Origin: Crocinitomicaceae bacterium
GTDB lineage: Bacteria > Bacteroidota > Bacteroidia > Flavobacteriales_D > Crocinitomicaceae
NCBI GenBank assembly: GCA_024643725.1
Contig: JAHEMJ010000003.1
Location: 62,001 to 126,000 of the forward strand
Length of the DNA: 64,000 bases
Direction: 5' to 3'
In this document: positions 51,961 to 61,484 of the stretch, piece after piece
How the letters are laid out: each line of letters starts with the position of its first letter
Position numbering within the stretch: position 1 is the stretch's first letter
Position numbers and translations under genes: made by a program
Notes under the pieces: generated by a model
What the model saw: only the letters and a program-made list of their open reading frames with translations
Told to the model about the DNA's origin: nothing
Databases searched by the model: none

Positions 51961-54307
51961 GATTTTTCATTTTGCACTTTGTTTTTTGGCTCATGTTTCC
52001 TTTTCACAACAGATGAATGTTCATGGTGTGATTAGTGATTCCATCACGAGCGAGGCCCTTTCGGGAGCGACCATTCGTTTTGGTAAATCAGATATACAGG
52101 TTCTTAGTGATGCCAATGGACATTTCATGCTGGAAATTCCTCCATCTTTAGTGAGCGAAGGTGCGGAATTTCGAATTGTATTACTTGGATACGTTTCGAA
52201 GGAAATTGCACTGTTGCCTTCAAAGGAATTCTATGAAATTACCTTGACTCCAGCGAGTAAACTGATACGAGAAGTTCGTGTAAAAACCCCGAAAGAGAAT
52301 TTAAGTAGTTTAACTTTGCCACTCGCATTAGCTAGAAAAATACCCATGCTTGGTGGCGAAGCAGATGTAATAAAAGCATTTCAATTCATGCCGGGTGTCG
52401 CAGGCGGTAGCGAAGGATCAAGTGCGCTCTATGTCCGCGGTGGAAGTCCAGATCAAAATTTGTTTTTACTCGATCAAATCCCACTGTATTATGTTAGTCA
52501 TATTGGTGGATTCGTGTCCACATTCGACCCGAACATGATTGGGTCCGTTCAATTGCACAAAGGAAATTTCCCTGCACGTTATAACGGTCGACTTTCATCG
52601 GTCGTGGATATTCACATGCGTAATGGTAATAAATACAACACGAAAAGCGAAGTAAGTGTGGGGCTACTCACCACCAAATTCCAAATGGATGGACCATTTA
52701 AAAAAGATAGTTCTTGGACCTACTTATTGTCAGTTCGACGATTCAATTTTGATTTGTTGGTTCGCATGTTGGCACGATTGGACTCAGGCGGTAATTCCAC
52801 TGCCGGATACACATTTTATGATGCCAATGTGAAAGTGGTCAAACGTTTTCAAAATAAGGCCGTGCTAAGCATGTTTTATTATGATGGACGCGACCGTATT
52901 TTTGTGCGAGGAAAAGAGAAGTCAATGAATGGAGAAGTGTCCAGTTATACCTATAACACGACTTGGGGGAATCGGCTTTTAGGGGTCAATTACATCAAGC
53001 CTATATCCGCCAAACTCATGGCGAATTTGACTGTGGGAAGCACGAATTTTTATTATGCGACGAAAATTCAATCGAGTTATTCACCTTCCTCAGGCGCCTC
53101 AGCGACGAAAAACGTGTTTTTGTTTCAATCAACGGTGAATGATGCTTTGATAAAATGTCGTTTCAATCGTCTCATCAATGAAAACTTGCGTTTAGAATTC
53201 GGAAGCAATAGCACCTTGCATTATTTTCGACCGGGAAACCTTCGTTCTCAGAATCAAACCTCAACGGTTGAACTAAAATCTAGCATCCTTGCGTTTCAAC
53301 AATCCTTCTTCGGTGAATTACGTTGGAATTTAAGTTCGGATTTCAACATGCAATTGGGATCAGCCGTTAATATTTACACAGTGGGGGATACTTGTTTTAT
53401 TCAGCCTGAACCAAGGATTTCATTCACCTACGACCTAAAACAAGTGGGGATGTTGCAACTGGGATTCTCGAAAATGCAGCAAAACTTGCATTACGTTTCG
53501 TATTCTGGATCGTCCTTGCCAACGGATTTGTGGTTGCCGGCAACTAAGGACTTTCGTCCAGAACAAGCACTTCAAGCAAATCTCAGCTACCGTTCAAACT
53601 TGAACTTGGCAAAAATACCTTTCGAGTTAACAGTGGAGGGATTTTACAAAGACCTGAAAAATCTGTTGGACTTCAAGGAGGGAATATCATTTTATTCTAC
53701 GAGTGCGTTGGAGACAAAATTAGAAAAGAATGGGAGGGGACACATGTATGGATTTGAGTTTATGTTGGAAAAGTCAAGCGGAAAAACCACGGGCTGGATC
53801 GCTTATACTTGGTCCAAAAACATGCGTCAATTTGATAATATCAATGACGGAAAAGAATATCCTTTCAAATACGACAGGCGTCATAATATTTCCCTGATTG
53901 TCAATCATGAATTTTCAAAAAGAATTCAATTCACTGCTTCTTGGGTTTATTCTACTGGAAATGCCATAACCATGAGTCAAGGCTATTATAATCAACTAGA
54001 CATCGTGAATAGCAACATCAACGACGGCATCATGTATAATCTTGGACAAGCACAACTATACACGGAAAAGAATGGGTATAGAATGCCAGCATATCATCGT
54101 ATGGATATCAGTATTCAGTTTAAAAAAGACATGCTCAATGGACAACGCATATGGAGTTTTAGTATCTACAATGTTTACAACCACATGAATCCATTTTACT
54201 TATTTTACGACAAAAACGACCAGGGGGTGACAACCTTACATCAACTCACCATTTTTCCATTTATTCCGGCATTTAACTATCAGTTTCGTTTTTTAGATAA
54301 AAAATAA
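51950..54307 (+). CDS. TonB-dependent receptor with an N-terminal carboxypeptidase-regulatory-like domain
   Basis: A 785-residue outer-membrane receptor. It has a signal peptide (1-18, ending SFSQQ). A CarboxypepD_reg-like beta domain (about 22-105: VHGVISDSITSEALSGATIRFG) precedes the plug (GGEADVIKAFQFMPGVAGG, ALYVRGGSPDQNLFLLD). The barrel runs to FNYQFRFLDKK at the end. The gene overlaps the DUF4249 gene by 11 bases. The substrate is unknown; this receptor type in Bacteroidota often takes up peptides, glycans or metals. Confidence 0.9.
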   Translation: MSSKIFHFALCFLAHVSFSQQMNVHGVISDSITSEALSGATIRFGKSDIQVLSDANGHFMLEIPPSLVSEGAEFRIVLLGYVSKEIALLPSKEFYEITLTPASKLIREVRVKTPKENLSSLTLPLALARKIPMLGGEADVIKAFQFMPGVAGGSEGSSALYVRGGSPDQNLFLLDQIPLYYVSHIGGFVSTFDPNMIGSVQLHKGNFPARYNGRLSSVVDIHMRNGNKYNTKSEVSVGLLTTKFQMDGPFKKDSSWTYLLSVRRFNFDLLVRMLARLDSGGNSTAGYTFYDANVKVVKRFQNKAVLSMFYYDGRDRIFVRGKEKSMNGEVSSYTYNTTWGNRLLGVNYIKPISAKLMANLTVGSTNFYYATKIQSSYSPSSGASATKNVFLFQSTVNDALIKCRFNRLINENLRLEFGSNSTLHYFRPGNLRSQNQTSTVELKSSILAFQQSFFGELRWNLSSDFNMQLGSAVNIYTVGDTCFIQPEPRISFTYDLKQVGMLQLGFSKMQQNLHYVSYSGSSLPTDLWLPATKDFRPEQALQANLSYRSNLNLAKIPFELTVEGFYKDLKNLLDFKEGISFYSTSALETKLEKNGRGHMYGFEFMLEKSSGKTTGWIAYTWSKNMRQFDNINDGKEYPFKYDRRHNISLIVNHEFSKRIQFTASWVYSTGNAITMSQGYYNQLDIVNSNINDGIMYNLGQAQLYTEKNGYRMPAYHRMDISIQFKKDMLNGQRIWSFSIYNVYNHMNPFYLFYDKNDQGVTTLHQLTIFPFIPAFNYQFRFLDKK

Positions 54308-54341
54308 GATCTCCCGGATTGTTGAATTGTAAATCCCGCGC

Positions 54342-57182
54342 TTACCTGATCACCACCACACTTCCCGTCACCTGGAATTTATTCACGTACCCAAACTCCT
54401 TGTATTTCACTAAATACGAATACACGCCATCGGGTGCATCGAAGCCTGCGAGGGAAGCATCCCAACCTTGTTTTGGATCCTGGCTGTAAAATACTAATTC
54501 TCCCCAGCGGTCGTAGATGTACATTTCGTAGCTCGCCAATTTCATGTTTTCGGGGAAAACGGCCGTAAATTCATTGTTCAAACCATCGCCATCGGGTGTG
54601 AAGGCATTTGGAATAAAGACCACTGGATCGTGTTCGACGACTATGACTTGCGACGTGGTATCCATGCAACCGAGTTGATTGCTGACTTGCAAGCTAACCA
54701 AGTAGGATCCTGCTTCTTCAGGGAAGGTATGTTCGGGCGAGAAAATACTGTCGTTGGTGGTTCCATCGCCGAAATTCCAGAAATAAGTATAGGCATTTGT
54801 GGAGTTGTTGTCCAAGATGGTGCTAGGCATGAACAGCGGCAAAACAGAATATTGTGGCGTAAAATCAGCTACCGGATTGGCTAAAATCGTAACGACTTGA
54901 TTAACTACCTGTGGGCAACGCAAACCAAGATTGGTATTGGTAATCCCAACTGAACTCGGGGTGAAGGTGTAGTTCTGCGTGACTTGGTTGCTGAAAGTGG
55001 GAGTCCAAATTCCGTTGATTCCTTCGAGTGAAATGTCAGGGAAATTGAACACAGCGTCCTCACACAATGAATCTGCGAAGTTAAAGCTTGGGGTAAGAGT
55101 TGGAATGATTGCAATGCTTTCCGTGACACTTGGTGAACAACTACTTAGCACAGAAGTTGTGTCGGGAGTAAAGGTGTAATTTGTGGTCACTTGATCATTG
55201 AACGGGACAGACCATGTTCCTACGATGCCATTGTCGCTCACCGTTGGCAAGGTAAAGACGCTTCCTTCACACAAGCTGTTCACAAAAGAAAAAGAAGGTG
55301 CAGTAGGAGGGACAATCACCACATTGTGCTGCGCGGAAACCATGCACGTAGCAGTGTTGCTAGCATCCGGCGTAAAGGTATACGTCGCACTGTTTTGGTT
55401 ATCAAAAGCAGGAGACCACGTTCCGGTGATGGAATTATCAGAAACCGTTGGGAACGTCAATTGTCCGTTGCTGCAAATGGAATCGAGTAGAGTAAATGTC
55501 GGAACAGTAGATGGAATCACCGTGAGTGTGTGTTGCACGCTCGTCGGACAACCAACTGCAGGCGTGTAAATGTCAGGAGTAAATGTGTAGGTGGTTGTGC
55601 TTTGATTATTCAAGGCAGGTGACCACGTTCCATGCACACCATTTTGTGTCACAGCTGGAAAAACAACCGATCCATTTTCGCAGATCGAAGAAGTGATGTT
55701 GAACAACGGAGTCGTCTGTGGCACAATGACAACGGTCAACTGCAAAGGTTGATTGCACGTTGTGTCATTGGGCATGAAGGAATACGTCATGGTGCTTTGA
55801 TTGTTAAACGCTGGCGACCAGATTCCATCGACATTGTTCAAAGAAACAGAAGGCAAGGTGTAATTCGTTCCTTGACAAAATGGACCAACATTCCCGAAAT
55901 TCGGATAGACAACGGTTGTGAGTGAAATCGTCGAATCATTCGAAACATTGTTCCCAAAATTACTTTCTGGATAGACACCTAACTGCGTCGCATTTTGGTT
56001 GACGACCATGCTCAAGGTAAACGGACTCGCAATACTTGCAGGAATGTTTACCAATGTACTCAAGCTCAAACTATCACCGATGAGAATATCAGATGGCAAA
56101 GTCACCGTTGATAACAACACATTATTATTCGCATACACCGAAATGGGCGTTCCAGCGAGTAAGGTATCATTCGAATTGACATTGTACACCGTGTAATCGA
56201 GTGTCAAGTCATGATTTTGACAAATGTCTTGCCCGGTAATATCATCTAAGGAAATTGTCGCATCTGGAAGTTCGGATTGGATGGAGGTGATGATGGTGGA
56301 GATATTTCGAAGTACGTAAGAATTCATGGTTATTTGAAAACCCGTATTTCCAACATTTAAATAATTACTTATCGGATATGTATCAACATCCATGTTCCAA
56401 CTTGTATTGCTGCCTGTGAAACTATTGGTCCCGTTAAATGGGTTGTTTGGTGGGTTTTGAGCGTTACTCAATGTGTTTCCATTAATTTGTACAGATTCAT
56501 TCCAAAAAGCATTAGGACTTCCGTTGTAAGCAATATATGTCATTTTAGCACCAACAGTGCTAGTAACATTTAAATTGGTGATCGGAAAACTATGAGTAAT
56601 TGTAAAACCACCGCCCACGGTTTGATAACCATCATAAATATTCAATTGTTTATTTGGTAGTATTGGGTTGGAATAAACTATAATTAAATTCCAACCAGCA
56701 TAATTCATTGTATTTCCACAATAAAATAATGAATAGGGGTTTAAATCAAAATTTGATACTTGATATACACCATTTCCTGTTGTTTGAACAAGTGTAGTAA
56801 CATCTTTTATTGCACTGAAAAAATAGCAAGGTGTAGTAAATGTAGCCGGATTAATATCAATGACATTTACATTGTCAGGGATAAGATTATTTCCATTTAG
56901 TGTGATGGTTGTTCCATTGCCATTAGATACACCAGACCAAATAATGTAGGCACCTACAATAGCTTGATTGGTAGCAAGATTTAATGTAGCAGAGGAATTT
57001 GTGAGCATTACACATGGTAATGCATTGAAGTTTGGATTGTCAAAAGTATTGTGTGATTTTCCTATGATGGTATAATCAAAAGGTCCGTTAAATTGTTGAT
57101 ACAGTGAATGAGGTACAGATGTAATCTGACAAATCGAAAATTTCGGAATTAAAATAAGAAATACAAATAAATATCTCAACAT
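54342..57182 (-). CDS. Large T9SS type-B cargo protein with repeats and a PKD domain
   Basis: A 946-residue exported protein with a signal peptide (1-18, ending ICQ). Residues about 20-310 are a beta-rich N-terminal region that begins SVPHSLYQQFNGPFDYTIIG. From about 440 to 790 there are five repeats of roughly 70 residues, each with G-x-W-S/T-P-x-F/L-x-N/D-Q and YTFTPD. A PKD domain (about 795-865: YFWNFGDGTTNDS, TSQVIVV) follows. The C-terminal 90 residues are a type-B sorting domain (FIPNAFTPDGDGLNNEF, MYIYDRWGELVFYSQ, GWDASLAGFDAPDGVYSY). It resembles gliding-associated adhesins. Its DNA is AT-rich in the first third, which a shrunken paralogue at 57300 shares. Confidence 0.85.
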   Translation of the reverse strand: MLRYLFVFLILIPKFSICQITSVPHSLYQQFNGPFDYTIIGKSHNTFDNPNFNALPCVMLTNSSATLNLATNQAIVGAYIIWSGVSNGNGTTITLNGNNLIPDNVNVIDINPATFTTPCYFFSAIKDVTTLVQTTGNGVYQVSNFDLNPYSLFYCGNTMNYAGWNLIIVYSNPILPNKQLNIYDGYQTVGGGFTITHSFPITNLNVTSTVGAKMTYIAYNGSPNAFWNESVQINGNTLSNAQNPPNNPFNGTNSFTGSNTSWNMDVDTYPISNYLNVGNTGFQITMNSYVLRNISTIITSIQSELPDATISLDDITGQDICQNHDLTLDYTVYNVNSNDTLLAGTPISVYANNNVLLSTVTLPSDILIGDSLSLSTLVNIPASIASPFTLSMVVNQNATQLGVYPESNFGNNVSNDSTISLTTVVYPNFGNVGPFCQGTNYTLPSVSLNNVDGIWSPAFNNQSTMTYSFMPNDTTCNQPLQLTVVIVPQTTPLFNITSSICENGSVVFPAVTQNGVHGTWSPALNNQSTTTYTFTPDIYTPAVGCPTSVQHTLTVIPSTVPTFTLLDSICSNGQLTFPTVSDNSITGTWSPAFDNQNSATYTFTPDASNTATCMVSAQHNVVIVPPTAPSFSFVNSLCEGSVFTLPTVSDNGIVGTWSVPFNDQVTTNYTFTPDTTSVLSSCSPSVTESIAIIPTLTPSFNFADSLCEDAVFNFPDISLEGINGIWTPTFSNQVTQNYTFTPSSVGITNTNLGLRCPQVVNQVVTILANPVADFTPQYSVLPLFMPSTILDNNSTNAYTYFWNFGDGTTNDSIFSPEHTFPEEAGSYLVSLQVSNQLGCMDTTSQVIVVEHDPVVFIPNAFTPDGDGLNNEFTAVFPENMKLASYEMYIYDRWGELVFYSQDPKQGWDASLAGFDAPDGVYSYLVKYKEFGYVNKFQVTGSVVVIR

Positions 57183-57299
57183 GTGTCAATTTTACGAAAT
57201 TAAACAATTTGATTTTGAATAAGTTCAATTAATAAATTCTCTAAATGAATCTAAAAACACCTCCAATCTTTTCGAATGGAGATGCTTTAAAATCCTTTG

Positions 57300-57737
57300 T
57301 TATTTTACGATCATTCTTTTTGATATTATTTCTTGACCATTTTGATTCAAACTATAAATGTACATTCCTTTACCAATTTCAGACGCAAGAATTTCAACTT
57401 CTCCTGAATTTCCATCCAATGAATAATCACGAACAAAGGCGCCATTCAAATTTAAATTTGTTCCTGCTCCATTACCTATTCCTGACCAAACTAAATAGGC
57501 CCCTACAATCGTTTGATTTGATGGCAAATTTAAAGATGCAGATGAACTTGAAAGCATCGCAGGTGGCTGCGGTGGGGAAATCCAGTTATCATAGGTGTTA
57601 TGTGTCTTTCCGATTATCGTATAATCATAAGGACCATTGAATTGTTGGTAAAGAGTGATTGGAGAATAACTTTGCGCCACACCCAAACTCGGCAAGAAAC
57701 AACAAACGAAAACAATACGAACAATCAATTTTATCAT
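57300..57737 (-). CDS. Shrunken T9SS-type paralogue (N-terminus of the 54342 protein joined to a sorting-domain tail)
   Basis: A 145-residue protein starting at 57737 (MIKLIVRIVFVCCFLPSLG). Its signal and first ~85 residues match the start of the 946-residue gene next door: SLYQQFNGPFDYTIIGKSHNT against TLYQQFNGPYDYTIIGKTHNT, and NQAIVGAYIIWSG against NQTIVGAYLVWSG. At residue ~95 it jumps to a short region and the end of a type-A sorting domain (GEVEILASEIGKGMYIYSLNQ, SKRMIVK). This looks like an in-frame internal deletion of a larger T9SS cargo. It might still be secreted, since the tail is complete enough to act. Palindrome site g lies about 135 bases upstream. Confidence 0.65.
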   Translation of the reverse strand: MIKLIVRIVFVCCFLPSLGVAQSYSPITLYQQFNGPYDYTIIGKTHNTYDNWISPPQPPAMLSSSSASLNLPSNQTIVGAYLVWSGIGNGAGTNLNLNGAFVRDYSLDGNSGEVEILASEIGKGMYIYSLNQNGQEIISKRMIVK

Positions 57738-57872
57738 TTGGTAATCAGGCACTTCATTAACTTAGACAAATTTCAATGCAAATTGTTCAGGTGCAAATTA
57801 AGGTGCGACTGGGACTTTGCCTTATCTTTTCAAATTTACGGAAAGGAAAGCGATCCAAGAATAGTTCGTTGA

Positions 57873-57886
57873 TAGAACATATTCTA
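57873..57886. promoter_or_regulatory. Palindrome TAGAAC-AT-ATTCTA, site g
   Basis: Near-perfect inverted repeat followed by a T run, in the divergent gap between the shrunken T9SS gene (start 57737) and the DUF5686 gene (start 57969). Confidence 0.5.
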
Positions 57887-57968
57887 TTTTTAATTAATTC
57901 GCTGTAGCGCAATCGTTAGATCTTTCTGAATTAGTAAAGAAACAATTATATTTATCTAAAATTACCCC

Positions 57969-60362
57969 ATGCGTTTTCTTTTTTCTCTCCTGTTTCTTTC
58001 TGCATTTCACGCATTTGCGCAGTCGTATCAATTGTTGGATGAGCAAAACCATGAGGCCATTCCCTTTGGAAAAGTCATTCCGAGTAAAGAGAATCCACGG
58101 TTGACGGACATCGATGGATTTTTTCAATTAATGGATACAGCGCAAAGCATTCAAGTACGCGCTACAGGTTATCATGATACCATCGTTCAGCTTTCCTTGG
58201 TTCAAAATGGAAAAATCTACCTGAAAAGTAAAGCGCAGAATATGCAGGAAGTCGTGGTGAAACCTGGTGTGAATCCCGCCGAACGCATCATGGCACAAGT
58301 GATTGCCAATCGCATGAAAAATCATCCCTTCGAAAACGATGGATTCATTTCGAAACAATACAGTAAATTCACCTTTGACCTCGATGATGCTTCTCGGAAA
58401 ATTTTGGAGGATACCGTTGTGGATTTAACGGATACCAACCTTTACAGCATGAAGCAATTCTTCGGTAGACAACATTTGTTCTTGATCGAAACAGCTTCGC
58501 AACATTATTTCGAACCGCCCTACAAGGAAAAGGAAATCGTGGAGGCGTATAAAGTGTCTGGATTCACAGACCCCATGTTCTCCACCTTTGCGCAGTCCAT
58601 GCAATCCTTTCATTTCTATGACAACCAAGTGGAATTACTCAGTGAACAATTTGTTAATCCCATCGCTTTTGGGGGCATCAAACGCTACTTGTTTGTGCTG
58701 GAGGATACGACCATTAATGGAAATGATACGACCTTTACCATTTTCTTTCGTCCTCGAAAAGGAAAGGACTTTGAAGGGTTAACGGGTCATTTGTTTATCA
58801 ATACGAATGGATTTGCCATTGAAAAGGTGATTGCCAAACCTTACCGAAAGGATACGTCGGGGACCTTTATCACCATTATTCAGGAATATGCGTTTGTCGA
58901 CGGAAAAAAATGGTTTCCGGTGAAGTTGTCTACAGAGGTGCTAATGGTGTTTGCAGCGATCAATGTCTCCAAAGGAAAGACGGCATTTATTTCCGGGAAA
59001 GGAGCTACGTACATGGAAAACGTTCAGTTTAATCCCGATGAATTGGAAAAAGTGAAATTCAATAACATCGCTGTTCAAACAAAGGTTGGTTCTGAGAAAG
59101 TAAGCGAGGAAAAGTGGGATAGTTTGCGTCCTTTCCAACTGACGAATAAAGAAATAAATACCTACACAAGCATCGATAGCATTTCGAAGGAGGAACATTT
59201 GGATCGCTACTTGAAGTGGGCAAAAGTTCTTTCGTCCGGCCGGATTCCGCTAGGATATATGAACCTCGATGTGACAAGGCTTTTCGCAGTGAATGGTTTT
59301 GAGAAAACCAGAATTGGACTCGGACTCGAAAATTCGGACAAAGTGCTTCCATGGTTGACCGCCAGCATTTATGGTGCATATGGCTTTGGTGATAAGGTGT
59401 GGAAATATGGCGGTGCCTTGGACTTTCACTTGGATCCAAGTACCAAAACAAACCTGAAATTGTTTTATTCCAACGACGTCGTAGAAGTAGGAGGGAACGT
59501 CATGTACAAAATAGGGGTGTTGTATCCACAAGACCCAGGACGAATGCTCTTTGTGAAAAATATGTCCTACCAAAAGAAAGCTGGAATTCAGCTTTCAACC
59601 ATCGTTCGAGCAAACAAACACTTGACATTTGAGGCAAATTATCAATACAATCAAATGGTGAATGGGTATCAATTTAATCATGAATCTACTTTCACCGCTT
59701 TGATGAGTTCTGTTGTTTTCTCCTGGGCTATCAGGGAAAAAGGAATTATTCTTGGGGACCTATTTTTACCCAAAGCGTCGAAGTTTCCAAAAATTCAACT
59801 GAAATTGGAGAAAGCGTGGAACCTTCCGAGTGTCTACATCACTTCGTTGAATTTTGTCCGTCTGCAATTCAATGCCTTTCACACCACTACCATTCCTGGA
59901 AATGGACGCTTTACTTGGAATGTGCGTGCTGCATGGACCAATGTCCCTACGCCTTTGTTGTACCAACAAGCGGTCAATTCTTCGTATGTACCTCGCTCCA
60001 TTTCCATTGCAAACACCTTTGAAACCGTCGGTTCCATGGAGTTTTATCACCAACAACAGGTCAATGTGTTTCTTCGTTACATCTGGAACGCACAACGCAC
60101 CAAAGCGAAATGGAATGAACCGCAATTCGGGATTCACTACGCATTCGGCTATGGAACGATGTCGAATCAAAGCGCTCATAATCTTGCATTTAATACCATG
60201 AACAAAGGATTCCACGAAGCAGGACTGTTGTTCAATGGATTATTTGTCAGCGGAAAATCGAGTGTCGGATTCGGGGTGTTTACTCGTTTCGGAGCGTATG
60301 CAAATACCGGAAACTGGAAATCGAATGTGTATCCGAAACTATCGTTTGGATATGTGTTCTAA
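57969..60362 (+). CDS. DUF5686 / carboxypeptidase-regulatory-like outer-membrane protein
   Basis: A 797-residue exported protein with signal peptide (1-17, ending HAFAQ). A CarboxypepD_reg-like domain (about 18-85: YQLLDEQNHEAIPFGKV, LTDIDGFFQL) precedes the DUF5686 core (about 90-797: NPAERIMAQVIANRMKNHP, FISKQYSKFTFDL) with many amphipathic strands and the terminal PKLSFGYVF of a barrel. This family is common in Bacteroidota and of unknown function. The start follows a TATATTTA (near -7 box) 14 bases upstream, and palindrome g is about 90 bases upstream. The 3' end overlaps the convergent MerR gene by four bases. Confidence 0.85.
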   Translation: MRFLFSLLFLSAFHAFAQSYQLLDEQNHEAIPFGKVIPSKENPRLTDIDGFFQLMDTAQSIQVRATGYHDTIVQLSLVQNGKIYLKSKAQNMQEVVVKPGVNPAERIMAQVIANRMKNHPFENDGFISKQYSKFTFDLDDASRKILEDTVVDLTDTNLYSMKQFFGRQHLFLIETASQHYFEPPYKEKEIVEAYKVSGFTDPMFSTFAQSMQSFHFYDNQVELLSEQFVNPIAFGGIKRYLFVLEDTTINGNDTTFTIFFRPRKGKDFEGLTGHLFINTNGFAIEKVIAKPYRKDTSGTFITIIQEYAFVDGKKWFPVKLSTEVLMVFAAINVSKGKTAFISGKGATYMENVQFNPDELEKVKFNNIAVQTKVGSEKVSEEKWDSLRPFQLTNKEINTYTSIDSISKEEHLDRYLKWAKVLSSGRIPLGYMNLDVTRLFAVNGFEKTRIGLGLENSDKVLPWLTASIYGAYGFGDKVWKYGGALDFHLDPSTKTNLKLFYSNDVVEVGGNVMYKIGVLYPQDPGRMLFVKNMSYQKKAGIQLSTIVRANKHLTFEANYQYNQMVNGYQFNHESTFTALMSSVVFSWAIREKGIILGDLFLPKASKFPKIQLKLEKAWNLPSVYITSLNFVRLQFNAFHTTTIPGNGRFTWNVRAAWTNVPTPLLYQQAVNSSYVPRSISIANTFETVGSMEFYHQQQVNVFLRYIWNAQRTKAKWNEPQFGIHYAFGYGTMSNQSAHNLAFNTMNKGFHEAGLLFNGLFVSGKSSVGFGVFTRFGAYANTGNWKSNVYPKLSFGYVF

Positions 60363-60844
60363 TCGAACAGCGTCGGCATGTCCGATGCGGATGATTTAGG
60401 TGCAGCCGCTTTTTTCGGTGCTGGAGCCACGATTTGAACGGGTTTTTGTTCTAAAACAGGTGCTTTCATTTCTACTGGATCCGTGGATGGTAAGGATGTT
60501 TTCAATTGAATTAAGCGCGCTTTGATGTCCTCCAATTTGCGAATCACTGCTGATTGATCCGTCGTTGTTTCCACCGAAATTGTTGGGACTGTTTTCGATC
60601 GGAGTGCTTTTTTTGCACCGTCTAAGGTATAGCCCTCAATTTTGACAAAATGATAGATGCGGTTGATTTTCTCAATTTCTTTTACGGAGAACAAACGGTT
60701 TCCTTTGGCGTTCTTTTTTGAGATTTCGAATTTAAATTCCTTCTCCCAAAACCTTAATAGTGAAGCGTTTACATCGAGTAATTCCGCTACTTCCCCAATG
60801 GAATAATAGAGCTTGCTAAGTTGTTGAATATCAATTAAAGGCAC
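60359..60844 (-). CDS. MerR-family transcriptional regulator
   Basis: A 161-residue protein starting with GTG at 60844. The N-terminal MerR helix-turn-helix is clear: YYSIGEVAELLDVNASLLRFWEKEF (residues 13-37), and the second wing part follows to RIYHFVKIEGYTLDGAKKAL (about 57-76). The C-terminus is a proline/lysine-rich linker (APAPKKAAAPKS) ending MPTLFD, with no effector-binding domain visible. It overlaps the convergent DUF5686 end by four bases, and its start is divergent from the NlpC/P60 gene. Confidence 0.9.
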   Translation of the reverse strand: MPLIDIQQLSKLYYSIGEVAELLDVNASLLRFWEKEFKFEISKKNAKGNRLFSVKEIEKINRIYHFVKIEGYTLDGAKKALRSKTVPTISVETTTDQSAVIRKLEDIKARLIQLKTSLPSTDPVEMKAPVLEQKPVQIVAPAPKKAAAPKSSASDMPTLFD

Positions 60845-60852
60845 CTTGTTAC

Positions 60853-60885
60853 TTGAATTAGTTTCCGAAAATAGTTATAATTTTG
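60853..60885 (+). promoter_or_regulatory. Promoter for the NlpC/P60 peptidase
   Basis: TTG (60853-60855), a 22-base spacer and TAATTTTG (60878-60885). The box ends ten bases before the ATG at 60896. Confidence 0.5.
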
Positions 60886-60895
60886 CAATCGAAAG

Positions 60896-61429
60896 ATGAA
60901 AATGCGTTTTCTACATACATTTTTAGTTCTTTTTCTGTGGTGTTCGTTGAACAACAGTTTTGCGCAAGTGATCCCAGGTGATTCCTTGAAAGACAAAGTA
61001 ACGGATACGACATGGAAAGTGCGTCCACCGAATCCCAAAGCGGATGCGATCATTTCTTACGCCAAAACGTTTTTGGGTGTACCGTATCGCTATGGTGGAA
61101 CAACGCCCTCTGGATTCGATTGCTCTGGATTCATCAACTACATTTTTGGAAATTTTGGTTTCTCCTTGGTGCGCACCAGTTATGGATTGGCAGAATTAGG
61201 TGAAACAATCAAACTGTCTGATATTCAACCAGGTGATTTGATGTTCTTTAAAGGAAGCAATGTGAATTCAACAGCAGTTGGACACGTTGCATTGGTCATT
61301 GAGGTAACTCCTTCAGCGATTAAATTTATTCATTCTGCAAACGGCGGTGTGCGCATTGATAACTTTAAAACATCGGAATATTACATTCGTCGCTACGTCA
61401 AAACGAAGCGACTAGATTACGGCGGATAA
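60896..61429 (+). CDS. NlpC/P60 (C40) cell-wall peptidase
   Basis: A 177-residue exported protein with signal peptide (1-20, ending NSFAQ). The C40 triad is complete: Cys in PSGFDCSGFIN, His in VGHVALVIE, and a third polar residue in KFIHSANGG. This family cuts peptidoglycan stem peptides (gamma-D-Glu-diaminopimelate bond). Length is normal for the short single-domain form. The next gene begins within 60 bases with its own promoter. Confidence 0.92.
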   Translation: MKMRFLHTFLVLFLWCSLNNSFAQVIPGDSLKDKVTDTTWKVRPPNPKADAIISYAKTFLGVPYRYGGTTPSGFDCSGFINYIFGNFGFSLVRTSYGLAELGETIKLSDIQPGDLMFFKGSNVNSTAVGHVALVIEVTPSAIKFIHSANGGVRIDNFKTSEYYIRRYVKTKRLDYGG

Positions 61430-61436
61430 GGAGGCT

Positions 61437-61469
61437 TTGAACATTCAAGTGCATAATTCGTTACATTTG
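61437..61469 (+). promoter_or_regulatory. Promoter for the queuosine-precursor transporter
   Basis: TTG (61437-61439), a 22-base spacer and TACATTTG (61462-61469) end 16 bases before the ATG at 61485. It argues that the in-frame TTG at 61437 belongs to the promoter, not to the coding sequence. Confidence 0.5.
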
Positions 61470-61484
61470 AACAAAACCGCGCAC

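Noticed and set aside
35839-57886. The TAGAAC palindromes as intrinsic terminators because some are followed by T runs
   Set aside because: The arms are six bases, AT-rich, with a two-base centre, so no stable hairpin can form; several copies lie between divergent genes, where no terminator is needed.
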